DNA of 64,000 bases from Dichetophora obliterata (GCA_963920525.1 OY986438.1:81836877-81900876), one strand, 5' to 3'. Counted from the first letter of the stretch, positions 1-9,192 are shown. Translations and numbers: made by a program. The notes: generated from the letters alone by a model not told the origin.

Positions 1-411
1 TTTCCAGTCAGGTTTTTATAATTTTTGTTCATTTTTCCACTTAATTCTATTAAAGAAGAAAAATATTATTTGTTCCTGACAAAGCTGTGGAAGCTTAGTT
101 TTTGAGTTTTGACATTCATATTCGCTTGTTTCTGTTGTTTGATTATTTGTCTCATTTTTACATTAGCAGTTGTGCATCAATTGTATTTTAAATTTTTGCT
201 ACTTACTTTTGTTAATTGCTGTATACTTTTAGGAACTTTTAGTACAGGGTGGTTACAAAGCTAATTTTTTTTTATTCTTTTTATTTTTATTGATAAAATT
301 TGTTAAAATTGTTGCTTGTCATTTAAGTGCAGTGTTTTTTTTTTTGCCTTTTGTCATTTTATCTGCATTATTTTAGTATGGTTTGTGCTTAGCCTGGCTG
401 CTCTGTAAGGG
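1..411. other. AT-rich sequence, no gene seen
   Basis: T-rich non-coding DNA with no supported reading frame. It may hold the 5' untranslated part of the LINE that follows, because the PHD-finger frame opens close to its right edge, but no LINE start or target duplication could be fixed. Confidence 0.4.
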
Positions 412-1333
412 GTGAAACTGAGCGGCTTATATCATGCTGGTTTTGTGATAATGCTGTTCATACCAAATGTGCAGGCGTTACAGGCCGAGTTGCGGATTGT
501 ATTGAGGAAGGTAAAGGGTTGCGTTGGTCTTGCGAGAAATGTAGATTGGCTGACATCAACTTCTACAAGCTTTTCAAGCAGACAAAGCAAGGCTTCTCTG
601 AAATAAGTAAGGAACTTTCTTCGCTTTCTGCAAAATTTTTCAAATATCAGTCTCTTTTCGACGATTTTAAATATATTGAAGAGTCAATTCCTTCTCCCAA
701 AAGGAAAAAAAACACATGTCTTTGCGTAGTAAGCAAAAAACGGATTCAACTCCAACTCTACATTCTTCTGTACATGACATTGCTGATGACATGGACATTG
801 GTGGTATAACAGCCCCTCCACCTATTTTAACTTCTACTTTGAATACAGCAAACATATCGATTTCTGCTCCTTTGCCAGTGCTGGCACCTCCACCTTCATT
901 GCCAGTCATGTCTTATGCCGAAACTGTTTCTCTTTCACCAACTTTGGTCGATTCCCAGGTTGTTCCTCTTACTACTAAGGTTTCTGTTCCACCTAAGCCA
1001 ATAATTGCAATTCCACCAACTAAATCAATCTTTGTTTCTCGCTTAGCTGCGGATACAACAGAGGTTGATATAGATTTTTTCATTAAATCAAAGTTGAATT
1101 GTTCCTTGCATCTTTCGGTTCATAAATTCAAATATTCAAATGTAAAATCGATTACTTCTTTTAGATTAACAGTTCCTGAAAATTTATTTAATTCTATAAT
1201 TGATGTAAACTTTTGGCCGCCTAACACAATTGTACGCGAATTTGAATTAAAAAGTATTCCAAGACCGGTAAATGTTGGACTTCTGATGCGCGAAATAAAA
1301 AAGTTTATAATTATAAGAAAACGGACTATGTAA
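412..1333 (+). pseudogene. CR1-like LINE ORF1 remnant (PHD-type finger protein)
   Basis: Nucleic-acid-binding ORF1 of a CR1-like non-LTR retrotransposon, now split between frames. Near 432-535 one frame reads CWFC, then HTKC, then CEKC, the spacing of a C4HC3 PHD-type finger. PHD fingers in ORF1 are known from CR1-like LINEs. From about 716 a proline-rich linker leads to a conserved-looking block (KSIFVSRLAADTTEVDID to FWPPNTIVREFE, about residues 100-180 of the last frame). The frame then runs directly into the basic linker of ORF2, so the end of ORF1 and the whole endonuclease have been deleted. It resembles the ORF1 at 53.5-54.2 kb on the minus strand, including the FxSRL block, but is not the same copy. 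Function is known from the family; the breaks are seen here. Confidence 0.7.
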
Positions 1334-2869
1334 AACTTAATTCCTTACTTTCGCAGACTGATTGGTCTCCAATTTTAACTAGCGGAACATCATACTCATA
1401 TTATGACGTCGAATCTTCTGTACAGTTTTTCAATGATACTCTGCAAAGGTGTTTCTTATTGTCCGTCCCAAAAAAAAGGTGTTTCTCCAATCCTTTAAAT
1501 CCACCCTGGCTAACAGATGATCTAAAGGCACTTAAAATTTTAAAAAATCGTTTATTTAAAAAATATAAAATATCTGGTTCTAGTTTAGACTTTGCTTCCT
1601 ATTCTTCTTCTTTCCTATTTTTCTTTGCTTCTTGTCGTAAAAGACACTCCTTGTCTTCCACCATTTCTGTCTCTCAACATGGCTTTCTGAAGGGTAGGTC
1701 CACTTCAACAAACCTCTTAGAGTTTACTACGCGTGTTATAAATGGTTTTACTTTTGGACTGCAGACTGATGTTATTTATACCGACTTTAGCAAAGCTTTC
1801 GACAGTGTTAATCATAATCTTCTTTTGAAAAAATCCACCTTATTGGGTTTCCTGTCACATTATTAAATTGGTTAAATTCGTATTTATCTAGACGTACTCA
1901 AAAGGTTTTATATAAGAATTCTCTTTCAAAAAGTATTTCGGTCACTTCTGGCTTCCTCAGGGCAGTCATCTTGGACCGGTTTTGTTTTAACTATTCATTA
2001 ATGATCTTCCTTCGGTAATAAAACACTGTAACGTCTTAATGTACGCTGACGACGTAAAACTTTTTCTTTGTTACAAATCACCCGAAGAACGACATCTTTT
2101 ACAATCTGATCTAAATAGACTTGTGGACTGGTATAGCTTAAATATATTAAATCTCAACTTAAAAAAATGTAGGCAAATGACATTCTCGAAAAGATCTGCT
2201 AGTAACATAAATTACACTATAAATTAAACTAACTTAGAAATAGTTTACAGTTTTCTCGATCTTGGTGTTATTATGGATTCAAAACTTCGCTTCAATTTCC
2301 ACGTTAATATGGTGATAAATAAGGCAAGAGGAGTCCTTGGTTTCATTAAAAGATGGGCTAAAGAATTCAGTGATTCCTTTACTACTAAATTATTATATAC
2401 CTCTCTCGTATGGCCAATTATTGAATATGCATCAGTTGTATGGAACCCACAATATAATGTCCACATCGACGCCATAGAATCCGTTCAAAAACAGTTTTTA
2501 CTTTTTGCTTTACGTCATAGTCGTTGGAACCCCAATATCATGCTTCCATCGTATGAAATACGCCTTAAAATTATTTTACTACCTTCCCTAAGAAGCAGAA
2601 GAATGATGCTTAATGTCATGTTTCTGTTTAAATTACTTCGTGGCGAGATTAATTCGGAATATCTCATCTCAGCTCTAAATTTGAACATCCCAAGAAGAGG
2701 AACTAGACATTTTCTGTTTTTCAAGTTAAGTCAGTGCAGTTCTAATTACGCTCTTCATGAACCTTTACGATGTATGTGCAGTGATTTCAATGATAACTTC
2801 AACATGATTAATTTTTCTAATTCGGTAGACGTCTTAAAACGGAAAATTATATTACATTCAAATAATTAA
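1334..2869 (+). pseudogene. CR1-like LINE reverse transcriptase remnant
   Basis: Broken ORF2 of the same LINE. Three blocks can be read: a linker plus RT motifs 1459-1866 (QHGFLKGRST, IYTDFSKAFDSVNHN), a palm block near 1950-2227 (a degraded PQG region, then MYADDVKLF at 2039, the catalytic YADD), and the thumb/C-terminus 2273-2869 (VMDSKLRFNFHV, LVWPIIEYASVVWNPQYNVHIDAIE when joined in pieces). Stops and frame changes separate them, and the N-terminal RT motifs are missing between FASCRKRH and the QHGF block. It cannot encode an active enzyme. Closest relative inside the window is the RT at 50.6-52.2 kb on the other strand. Clade CR1/Jockey group by motif style and ORF1 type. Confidence 0.8.
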
Positions 2870-3213
2870 ATCAATTTAACTTCATCCTATTATACCTAAC
2901 GCAGTTTTATAACAATGTAATATTGGTAATTGAGATTGTTCTGTTTCTCCTTTTTGTCTCGATATTATGTTTTATAAATTAAGCACCATCAAATATGAAT
3001 CTTTTTAAAACTTACTTTTTAATTATTCAATATTTTAATTTTAAATCGAATTGGGATTTACGTGCTCACGTGGTTTCCTGGTAGACTGAACTCACACTAT
3101 CACCTGGATTGGTGTGCCAGAGTATATCTCTTTTCCACACAAGTTTATGCCTGCGTTGGCCCAAATGCATATCCAACTAATTGGGTTTTTGATTTGGCGG
3201 ATATGAGATTTAT
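2870..3213. other. LINE 3' region and target DNA left of the errantivirus
   Basis: No gene. The first part is probably 3' untranslated sequence of the preceding LINE. The last bases, ATGAGATTTAT, are the left half of the errantivirus target site. Confidence 0.4.
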
Positions 3214-3328
3214 TGTTATAATAAAGCCCTTACCACTAATCTAATTTTTATGTTCTCATAAACAAATATGCAGACTTATAAAATACCTGCAACACAATTT
3301 AAGCCAAATTTAAATTGTTCTCATAAAA

Positions 3329-3596
3329 ATTGCATTTCCGTTCACACAGACAAAATTCTCTGGAAACGAAAATGCAATAAATAAATTTAATTAATAAAAA
3401 TGAAACCTTGCACTTCCGGCAAAGTTAAATAAGTTCTTAAGAAATGTTTTCGCCAATTATTGGCTAATTGCATTTCCGTTCACACAGACAAAATTATCTG
3501 GAAACGAAAATGCAACAAATAAATTTAAATCAATATAAAAATGAAACGTTGCACTTAAAATACTTCTGAAGAAATATTTTCAACAATTATTGGCTA
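3329..3596 (+). repeat. Tandem ~138-bp duplication in U3
   Basis: Two adjacent diverged copies, 3329-3466 and 3467-about 3596, each starting ATTGCATTTCCGTTCACACA and ending around ATTATTGGCTAAT. In each copy TTGCATTTCCGTT and AACGAAAATGCAA form a 13-bp arm pair with one mismatch. U3 duplications of this kind usually hold enhancer elements; that role is inferred. The same pair is in the 3' LTR. Confidence 0.8.
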
Positions 3597-3672
3597 ATAA
3601 TTCTAAAGAATTATTAACCAATACAAATAAACACCCTATCGATGAAAATTGCAAGACTAGCAATTAAGTTAA

Positions 3673-3710
3673 TATAAATACCACCCAAAAATATTTTTAA
3701 GACCAGTTAG
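3673..3710 (+). promoter_or_regulatory. LTR core promoter (TATA box and initiator)
   Basis: TATAAATA at 3673-3680 with an initiator-like CCAGTT about 30 bases downstream (near 3704). This sets the likely RNA start and the U3/R border. Spacing is seen; the start site is inferred. Confidence 0.6.
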
Positions 3711-3751
3711 TAATTTACCTTCGAAAGATCGAAGACCAAAATAATTAATTC

Positions 3752-3757
3752 AATAAA
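3752..3757 (+). terminator. LTR polyadenylation signal
   Basis: AATAAA about 50 bases after the predicted RNA start, followed by a T-rich stretch. In the 3' LTR the same hexamer (11251-11256) would define the genomic RNA end. Confidence 0.55.
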
Positions 3758-3820
3758 GGTTTAATTTAAAAGAAATAAAAATTTGTTTTTTTTTATTTTT
3801 TTTAAAATCGAAACTAAAAC

Positions 3821-3831
3821 TGGCGCAGTCG
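3821..3831 (+). promoter_or_regulatory. Primer binding site, tRNA-Ser type
   Basis: TGGCGCAGTCG directly abuts the LTR. It is complementary to CGACTGCG plus the CCA end, the 3' end of insect tRNA-Ser whose 5' end is GCAGTCG. Serine tRNA priming is the pattern of the 17.6/297 errantiviruses. Confidence 0.85.
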
Positions 3832-3895
3832 GCAGGATATTCGCGTGTATCCTTTTTTCAAGTAAAGAAAAAATATATATTCGTTTTTACGATTA

Positions 3896-3904
3896 AACGT
3901 GAGT
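3896..3904 (+). promoter_or_regulatory. Probable 5' splice donor for env mRNA
   Basis: AAC/GTGAGT, with the cut after 3898, is a strong match to the donor consensus. It sits in the leader about 75 bases after the primer site and before the repeat array, where retroviral major donors lie. It pairs with the acceptor at 9192. Confidence 0.6.
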
Positions 3905-3916
3905 GTCCTTTCTTTT

Positions 3917-4114
3917 GCATAAAAGATTGTGCAAAAGTGAACTAAAATAGCATAAAAGATTATGCAAAAAATTAACTAAACTGCATTAAAGATTATGCAA
4001 AAAGTGAACTAAAACAACATAAAAGATTATGCAAAAAATTAACTAAACTGCATTAAAGATTATGCAAAAAGTGAACTAAAACGGCATAAAAGATTATGCA
4101 AGAAGTGAACTAAA
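3917..4114 (+). repeat. Leader array of six 33-34 bp units, insulator-like
   Basis: Units start at 3917, 3950, 3983, 4017, 4050 and 4084, each of the form GCATAAAAGATTATGCAAAA plus GTGAACTAAA or ATTAACTAAA. Units 2-3 and 4-5 repeat as a 67-bp pair. Five of six contain TTATGCA; read on the other strand this is TTTTGCATAATC, which keeps the TGCATA core of the Su(Hw) site (YRYTGCATAYYY) with two departures. The gypsy leader carries an insulator of clustered Su(Hw) sites at the same place. Insulator function is inference. Confidence 0.65.
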
Positions 4115-4304
4115 TGAAAATAGCGAAAATTATTTTAAATTGCAAAAACCAGAAAGACAATAAAACAAAATCCGTTTTAATTTATATATGGACAAATTGT
4201 GGACAATTTTTTTTTCCAAATAAAGTTTAAAAAAAAAAAAAAATTTTAACATTAAGTGGAAAACTTTTTCAAATTAAACAACACAAAACTAAGAAATTTT
4301 TGTG

Positions 4305-4517
4305 ATGCCAAAACCAAAAAATCCTATAAAAACATATGAAGAACTCGAATTAGAAGGATTTGAAGAAAAAGAACCAAACACTGCCGCCAAGATAAAGTGC
4401 ATGAAAATAATTTGGAAAACAATTAACAAGACAGGAACTCCAACAGAAGCAGATTACGATAACGATTTACTACTCATAAGCGAAACGATCGCACTTATTG
4501 AAAAATTCGCACACTAA
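4305..4517 (+). CDS. Errantivirus leader ORF A (unknown function)
   Basis: A 70-codon frame upstream of gag, starting at the ATG at 4305 (MPKPKNPIKTYEELELE). The product is acidic near its N-terminus (ELELEGFEEKEP), then basic-amphipathic, then leucine/isoleucine-rich. No motif is recognised. Its stop TAA overlaps the start of ORF B in TAATG. An uninterrupted frame in AT-rich leader DNA, followed at once by another, suggests protein coding and not chance, but conservation cannot be tested here. It could be an accessory protein or an upstream ORF that tunes gag translation. Confidence 0.45.
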   Translation: MPKPKNPIKTYEELELEGFEEKEPNTAAKIKCMKIIWKTINKTGTPTEADYDNDLLLISETIALIEKFAH

Positions 4518-4726
4518 TGCTACCAGAAGACATCACCAAGCACTCCAAAAGTTACCTGCCCATATCATCATTCACCGCACTACCACTAAGAGACGGAGCC
4601 AGACCAATAGAACTACACATTTCCCAAAGCACCTTAGAGGACCCCAACTTCGAAGAATATAGAAAGGAGGCCCATTACAGACTTTACTATTACAAGCACT
4701 TACTAAAGGATAAAACCAGTAAATAA
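4517..4726 (+). CDS. Errantivirus leader ORF B (unknown function)
   Basis: Sixty-nine codons in the -1 frame relative to ORF A, with its ATG inside the TAATG overlap. The product begins MLPEDITKHSKSYLPISSF and ends in a tyrosine/lysine-rich helix-like segment (YRKEAHYRLYYYKHLLK). No known domain is recognised. The stop-start overlap is the arrangement used for termination-reinitiation in some retroelements, or A and B may be one protein read through a frameshift or split by an indel. A 163-base non-coding gap, with an acceptor-like TTTAG near 4770, separates it from gag. Confidence 0.45.
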   Translation: MLPEDITKHSKSYLPISSFTALPLRDGARPIELHISQSTLEDPNFEEYRKEAHYRLYYYKHLLKDKTSK

Positions 4727-4889
4727 TTTTCATTTTTGTATTTATTTGTATTTATTTAACCTAAAATTTAGTACAGTAAGAACAATAGTAATCTTTAAGC
4801 GTACAACAATTTAAAAACATAATTAACCAAAAATATATATAAGTATTTTCCTTGAATTAAAAGTAAAGAAGAAATATACTTATAATAAA

Positions 4890-5882
4890 ATGGCAGTAAA
4901 CCAAGTAACTTTCAATCCTATTAAATATTTAGGTAGCCTACCAGAATTTCATGGAGATCCAAGAGATCTTCCAAACTTTATAAACCTTATAGAAAGAGTG
5001 CACCCAGTACTGACAACTTTCGACGAACTTGGACAGGGAATATTTTCTGACTTAATAAAAAGCAAACTCAAAGGAAAAGCGAGGGAAATCATCGAAATCA
5101 ATTGCCAAGCCGTATCTTGGCAAGAAATCAAACAGGTCCTTCAAAATAATTTCGGGGATAGATTAAGTATAGATGAATTATTTGACGAGTTGAGAGCTAC
5201 AATTTTTAAAACAAATAGTGTAGAATTCTTTAATGAAATAAAAAGCAAACTTAGAAGGCTAAACAATAAAACCCAATTCATCCTTGGAGCAGAAGGTGGA
5301 TCAAAAACCGTTGCTCAGAACAATATACGAACCGCATTAAATATTTTTAAGGCCAAAATTCCAGAACCCATGAAGACAATCCTGGCCTGTAGAAACCCAG
5401 ATTCATTAGAAAAAGCGATGAACATAATTTTCGAATCAGGATATGCTTACAACAACCCACAAAATGTCCAACCACGTAGACGAGATTTTCAACAAACTGG
5501 ACAAAATAGACAATATTTACCATCAAATAGACAGAACGTCCCTCATCAAAACAGACAACACTTTCAAACAAACAGACAAAACTACTCTCAAGAAAACATA
5601 TCACAGAACAGGATAAATCCCCAACAAAATAGAAACCAAAACTTCACACAACAAAACACATCACATTCCTTCCAGAATAGGATAAATCCCCAACAGAATA
5701 GAAATCAAAGCTTAACACAACAAAACACACAATATTCTTTCCAGAATAGACCAAATTTTCAACCGCATAGAAACCATACTCAAAATCTTCAATTCCCTCT
5801 CGCAGAACCAATGGAAATCGGTAAACTAGAGGTAGAACAAAATTTTCATTTACCAGCCTCCGGAACGAACTACCACATATAA
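4890..5882 (+). CDS. gag: Gag
   Basis: Structural protein that assembles the particle and binds the genomic RNA. 330 residues, ATG at 4890. The N-terminal two thirds carry the errantivirus capsid-like fold region (LPEFHGDPRDLPNFINLIER, KGKAREIIEI, FKTNSVEFFNEIKSKLRRLN, KIPEPMKTILACRNP). From about residue 195 the protein is a Q/N/R-rich tail with two and a half copies of a ~23-residue unit built on FQNRINPQQNRNQ; this basic tail replaces a zinc knuckle, and no CCHC box is visible. The stop lies 58 bases inside the open pol frame, which is in -1 phase. The tail repeats are also direct repeats in the DNA (about 5610-5750), so unit number may vary between copies. Confidence 0.9.
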   Translation: MAVNQVTFNPIKYLGSLPEFHGDPRDLPNFINLIERVHPVLTTFDELGQGIFSDLIKSKLKGKAREIIEINCQAVSWQEIKQVLQNNFGDRLSIDELFDELRATIFKTNSVEFFNEIKSKLRRLNNKTQFILGAEGGSKTVAQNNIRTALNIFKAKIPEPMKTILACRNPDSLEKAMNIIFESGYAYNNPQNVQPRRRDFQQTGQNRQYLPSNRQNVPHQNRQHFQTNRQNYSQENISQNRINPQQNRNQNFTQQNTSHSFQNRINPQQNRNQSLTQQNTQYSFQNRPNFQPHRNHTQNLQFPLAEPMEIGKLEVEQNFHLPASGTNYHI

Positions 5883-8800
5883 ACATCGTAACAAAGCTAG
5901 GAACCCTTAAGTTCATAATAGATAGTGGAGCAACCCATTCCATCATTAATCCTGGAATTTGCCATCCCAAATGGTATTTACCACCAAAACAAGTAAACAT
6001 CAAAACACTTCAAAATACGATCAGTACCACAAGAAAAGTAAGAATCCCATTATTCTCTGAACTTGGTGACCCTAATGAGGAAGCTGAATTCATAGTTTGT
6101 AAATTTCACGATATATACGACGGCATAATAGGAAACGATATTCTTAAGAGAACCGAAGCCATAATTGATTACAAAAAGAACCAAATAGAAATTAACAACA
6201 AAAAAATTCCTATTATATTTGGCCAAACCATGAGCATCCCAGTAAGCCAAAAGGAAGGTCTTACATACGTTAAACAAACTACAGTAAACAACATTACAAT
6301 CGAAGAAGGAATCTACGAAACAAATAATTACAAAATAGAAATACCAGTATACGAAAAATTAGTACTGAGAGAAAACAATCAAATAGAACCCATAGAAACT
6401 ACGATTATTAATAATGAAAACTTCAACATTATAGAAGAAACTGTAAGTAAACCTATCCATGAACAAATTCGAATGGACCATCTAAACTTAGAAGAAAAAC
6501 GAAATCTAATAAAAATCATTAATCAATATTCGGATACATTTTATAAGGAAAATAATCCCCTCTCATTTACAAACGAAGTAAAACATAATATTCGTACAAT
6601 AAATGACATCCCAATACATGTTAAGTCATACAGATACCCATTCATACATAAAACCGAAATAAATAAGCAAATTCAAGAAATGTTAGATAATAAAATAATT
6701 AGACATAGTAACTCCCCATATTCTGCACCAGTATGGATCGTCCCTAAGAAGGCAGACGCTAGTGGTAAGGAAAAATGGAGACTAGTTATAGATTACCGTA
6801 AGTTGAATGAAGTAACGATAGACGATCGTTATCCCATTCCAAATATAGATGAAATTCTTGACAAATTAGGAAGATGTCAATACTTTACGACCCTCGATTT
6901 AGCCAAAGGATTCCATCAAATTGAAATCAGTGAAAATGATATTCAGAAAACTGCATTTAGTGTAGAAAACGGCCATTATGAATTTCTCAGAATGCCTTTC
7001 GGACTGAAGACAGCCCCGGCAACTTTCCAGAGATTGATGAATAATGTCCTAAAAGAACATATAAATAAGATATGTTTGGTATACTTAGATGATGTAATCA
7101 TCTTCTCAACTTCATTACAAGAACATCTTATTGCAATCAATAAAGTTCTATACACTTTAAGGGAAGCAAACCTCAAAATACAGTTAGACAAATCAGAATT
7201 CCTAAAGAAAGAAACCGACTTTCTCGGGCATATTGTAACACCAAATGGTATCAAACCAAACCCTAAGAAAATTGAATGTGTGCAAAAATTTCCTATTCCG
7301 AAAACAAATAAGCAAATTAAACAGTTTTTAGGTCTAACGGGCTACTACCGCAAATTCATTAAAGATTACTCTTTAATTGCTAAACCCATGACTAAATATT
7401 TGAAAAAAGACGCCAAAATAGACATAAAAAATCAAGATTATATAAACAGCTTTGAGACTCTTAAAACAATTTTAACAAACGACCCTATTCTACGATACCC
7501 TGATTTTAATAAAAATTTTACCCTCACAACCGATGCAAGCAACTTCGCTCTTGGAGCAATCCTCTCCCAAGAAAACCATCCGATCTGTTTCGCTAGTAGA
7601 ACACTCAACGAACATGAGATAAACTACAGCACTATAGAAAAAGAATTGCTAGCAATAATTTGGGCAACAAAATATTTCCGACCATACCTTTTCGGTCGTA
7701 AATTCACAATCGAAACTGATCACAAGCCCCTTACATGGCTTTTTTCTATCAAGGAACCAAATTCGAAATTAGTAAGATGGAGGTTAAAATTATCTGAATT
7801 TGATTATGAAATAAAATACAAGAAAGGAACGCAGAACAGTAATGCAGACGCGCTATCTAGAATCGAACCCGAATCTATCAACATAAATACACTAGAAGCC
7901 AGTCTTACAACAATAAAAGAAACTTCATCCCCAATAAACCTATTTAAAAATCAATTGGTGATAAATAAATCCTCATCAGGATCGTTAAAAATAAAGAATA
8001 TAAATATATTTAATAATAAGAGAAAAATTATATATACTAAGGATTTAGATAGAGAAACAACAATAACACTTCTGAAAAACCACTTTAACCCTAAAGGACT
8101 AAATGCCATATTGATAGACGATGAATTTTACCAAATTTTCCAAACAGTCCACAACGAACTATTTCCCACACTTAGGACGATTAGATGTAAGAAAATACTT
8201 AGAGACATGACAGATGAAGAACAACTTGCTAGATTGATTGAAGAAGAACATAAAAGAAATAACCACAGGGGAATAGATCAAGTTTACAAGGAATTAATAA
8301 ATGAAATTTATCACCCTAACTTAAAGACACGAATCACTATGTTCATAAATAACTGCGAAATATGCAATATTGAGAAATACAATAGAAAACCATTAAAAAT
8401 TCCTCTTAAAATTACCGAAACTCCTTACAAGCCAAACGAAATAATTCATATAGATGTTTTCTATACTCTCGAGAAACAAATGTTTCTCACATTCATCGAT
8501 AAATTTACAAAACATGCCCAAGCATATAAAATCTCACATAGATCTTGGACAGAATTCAAATCAAAAATACTGCAATATATTAGTACCCAAGGAAAAATGA
8601 CAAAAATAGTAGCAGACAACGAGCTAGGATTTAAAGCCATTCCAATTAGGGAATTTTTAGACAATGAAGGAATCCAAATACACTTTACATCAAATAGTAA
8701 CCATACTTCTAACGCAGACATTGAAAGACTACATAACACTATTAACGAACACATTAGATTACTAAAACATGACGATAGAAATAAGACAGATACAGTAGAA

Positions 8801-8947
8801 GAAAAAATACTTCGTATCATAAGTTTCTATAACAATTCCATTCATAGCACAACTAACCTAAGACCAATCGACTTCATTAATGGAAAAATTACATTAGACA
8901 AATATCCCGAAATAGCAAGTAAGATTCAACAAAAAAAGAACATATAA
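5825..8947 (+). CDS. pol: Pol polyprotein (protease, RT, RNase H, integrase core)
   Basis: Read by -1 frameshift from gag; the first ATG at 6230 is inside the protein and is not the start. Order: aspartic protease with DSGATHS (Asp codon 5921); reverse transcriptase with LDLAKGFHQI, FGLKTAPATFQRLM and the catalytic YLDDV at 7082; RNase H with TTDASNFALGA, ELLAI and TDHKPL; integrase with an H-x4-H and C-x2-C zinc site (HKRNNH, CEIC) and a D,D(35)E triad (Asp codons 8453 and 8615, Glu codon 8723). All catalytic residues are present. The frame stops at 8945-8947 just after a seven-A run, before the usual integrase tail, which continues in the -1 frame to 9180. This looks like a one-base loss in the homopolymer or a second slip at A AAA AAG. 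Confidence 0.93.
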   Translation, partial: TRGRTKFSFTSLRNELPHINIVTKLGTLKFIIDSGATHSIINPGICHPKWYLPPKQVNIKTLQNTISTTRKVRIPLFSELGDPNEEAEFIVCKFHDIYDGIIGNDILKRTEAIIDYKKNQIEINNKKIPIIFGQTMSIPVSQKEGLTYVKQTTVNNITIEEGIYETNNYKIEIPVYEKLVLRENNQIEPIETTIINNENFNIIEETVSKPIHEQIRMDHLNLEEKRNLIKIINQYSDTFYKENNPLSFTNEVKHNIRTINDIPIHVKSYRYPFIHKTEINKQIQEMLDNKIIRHSNSPYSAPVWIVPKKADASGKEKWRLVIDYRKLNEVTIDDRYPIPNIDEILDKLGRCQYFTTLDLAKGFHQIEISENDIQKTAFSVENGHYEFLRMPFGLKTAPATFQRLMNNVLKEHINKICLVYLDDVIIFSTSLQEHLIAINKVLYTLREANLKIQLDKSEFLKKETDFLGHIVTPNGIKPNPKKIECVQKFPIPKTNKQIKQFLGLTGYYRKFIKDYSLIAKPMTKYLKKDAKIDIKNQDYINSFETLKTILTNDPILRYPDFNKNFTLTTDASNFALGAILSQENHPICFASRTLNEHEINYSTIEKELLAIIWATKYFRPYLFGRKFTIETDHKPLTWLFSIKEPNSKLVRWRLKLSEFDYEIKYKKGTQNSNADALSRIEPESININTLEASLTTIKETSSPINLFKNQLVINKSSSGSLKIKNINIFNNKRKIIYTKDLDRETTITLLKNHFNPKGLNAILIDDEFYQIFQTVHNELFPTLRTIRCKKILRDMTDEEQLARLIEEEHKRNNHRGIDQVYKELINEIYHPNLKTRITMFINNCEICNIEKYNRKPLKIPLKITETPYKPNEIIHIDVFYTLEKQMFLTFIDKFTKHAQAYKISHRSWTEFKSKILQYISTQGKMTKIVADNELGFKAIPIREFLDNEGIQIHFTSNSNHTSNADIERLHNTINEHIRLLKHDDRNKTDTVEEKILRIISFYNNSIHSTTNLRPIDFINGKITLDKYPEIASKIQQKKNI
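5840..5846 (+). promoter_or_regulatory. Gag-pol -1 ribosomal frameshift site
   Basis: A AAT TTT in the gag frame is a perfect X XXY YYZ slippery heptamer. It lies inside the only gag/pol overlap (pol frame open from 5825, gag stop 5880-5882) and moves ribosomes into exactly the pol frame. Slippage is inferred from sequence; a downstream stem or pseudoknot was not established. Confidence 0.7.
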
Positions 8948-9180
8948 TAGAAAAACTTAATAAAGACAGAGTAGATCAAGTTATAGAACCTGGTCCGAAT
9001 TTCATTAAAGAAATAAGAGGTGGAAAAAACCACTCGAAGTACAGGAAGGTCGTTGCAGATAAAATAGATACTGACCATGTCATTGATAACAAAACAGGCC
9101 TCAAATATTATACGTCTCATGTAAAACCTAAGAAAAAATTTCAAGACAATGCAAACCCTACAATAAAAGCCAAAACTTAA
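8948..9180 (+). pseudogene. Integrase C-terminal tail, out of frame
   Basis: About 77 open codons in the -1 frame relative to pol, ending at the TAA at 9178-9180. The content (basic, with KYRKV and HVKPKKKFQ) is what follows the catalytic core in errantivirus integrases. Separated from pol only by the phase change near 8931-8938. Confidence 0.7.
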
Positions 9181-9192
9181 TTTTTTTTACAG
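9181..9192 (+). promoter_or_regulatory. env 3' splice acceptor
   Basis: A run of eight T, then ACAG, seven bases before the env ATG. This is a textbook acceptor and follows the pol-frame stop directly. Joining 3898 to 9193 would give an env mRNA lacking gag and pol. Confidence 0.65.

Larger units (their letters stand above)
3214..3821 (+). repeat. 5' LTR
   Basis: Starts TGTTATAATAAAGC and ends AAAACT. It contains a duplicated U3 block, a TATA box, a poly(A) signal and a T-rich end. By eye it matches the 3' copy at 10713-11320 throughout, with the same length. The last T is shared with the first base of the primer binding site, so the true edge could be one base shorter. Confidence 0.95.

Noticed and set aside
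3917..4114. CRISPR-like array of spaced repeats
   Set aside because: Units are contiguous with no unique spacers, in a eukaryotic retroelement leader.
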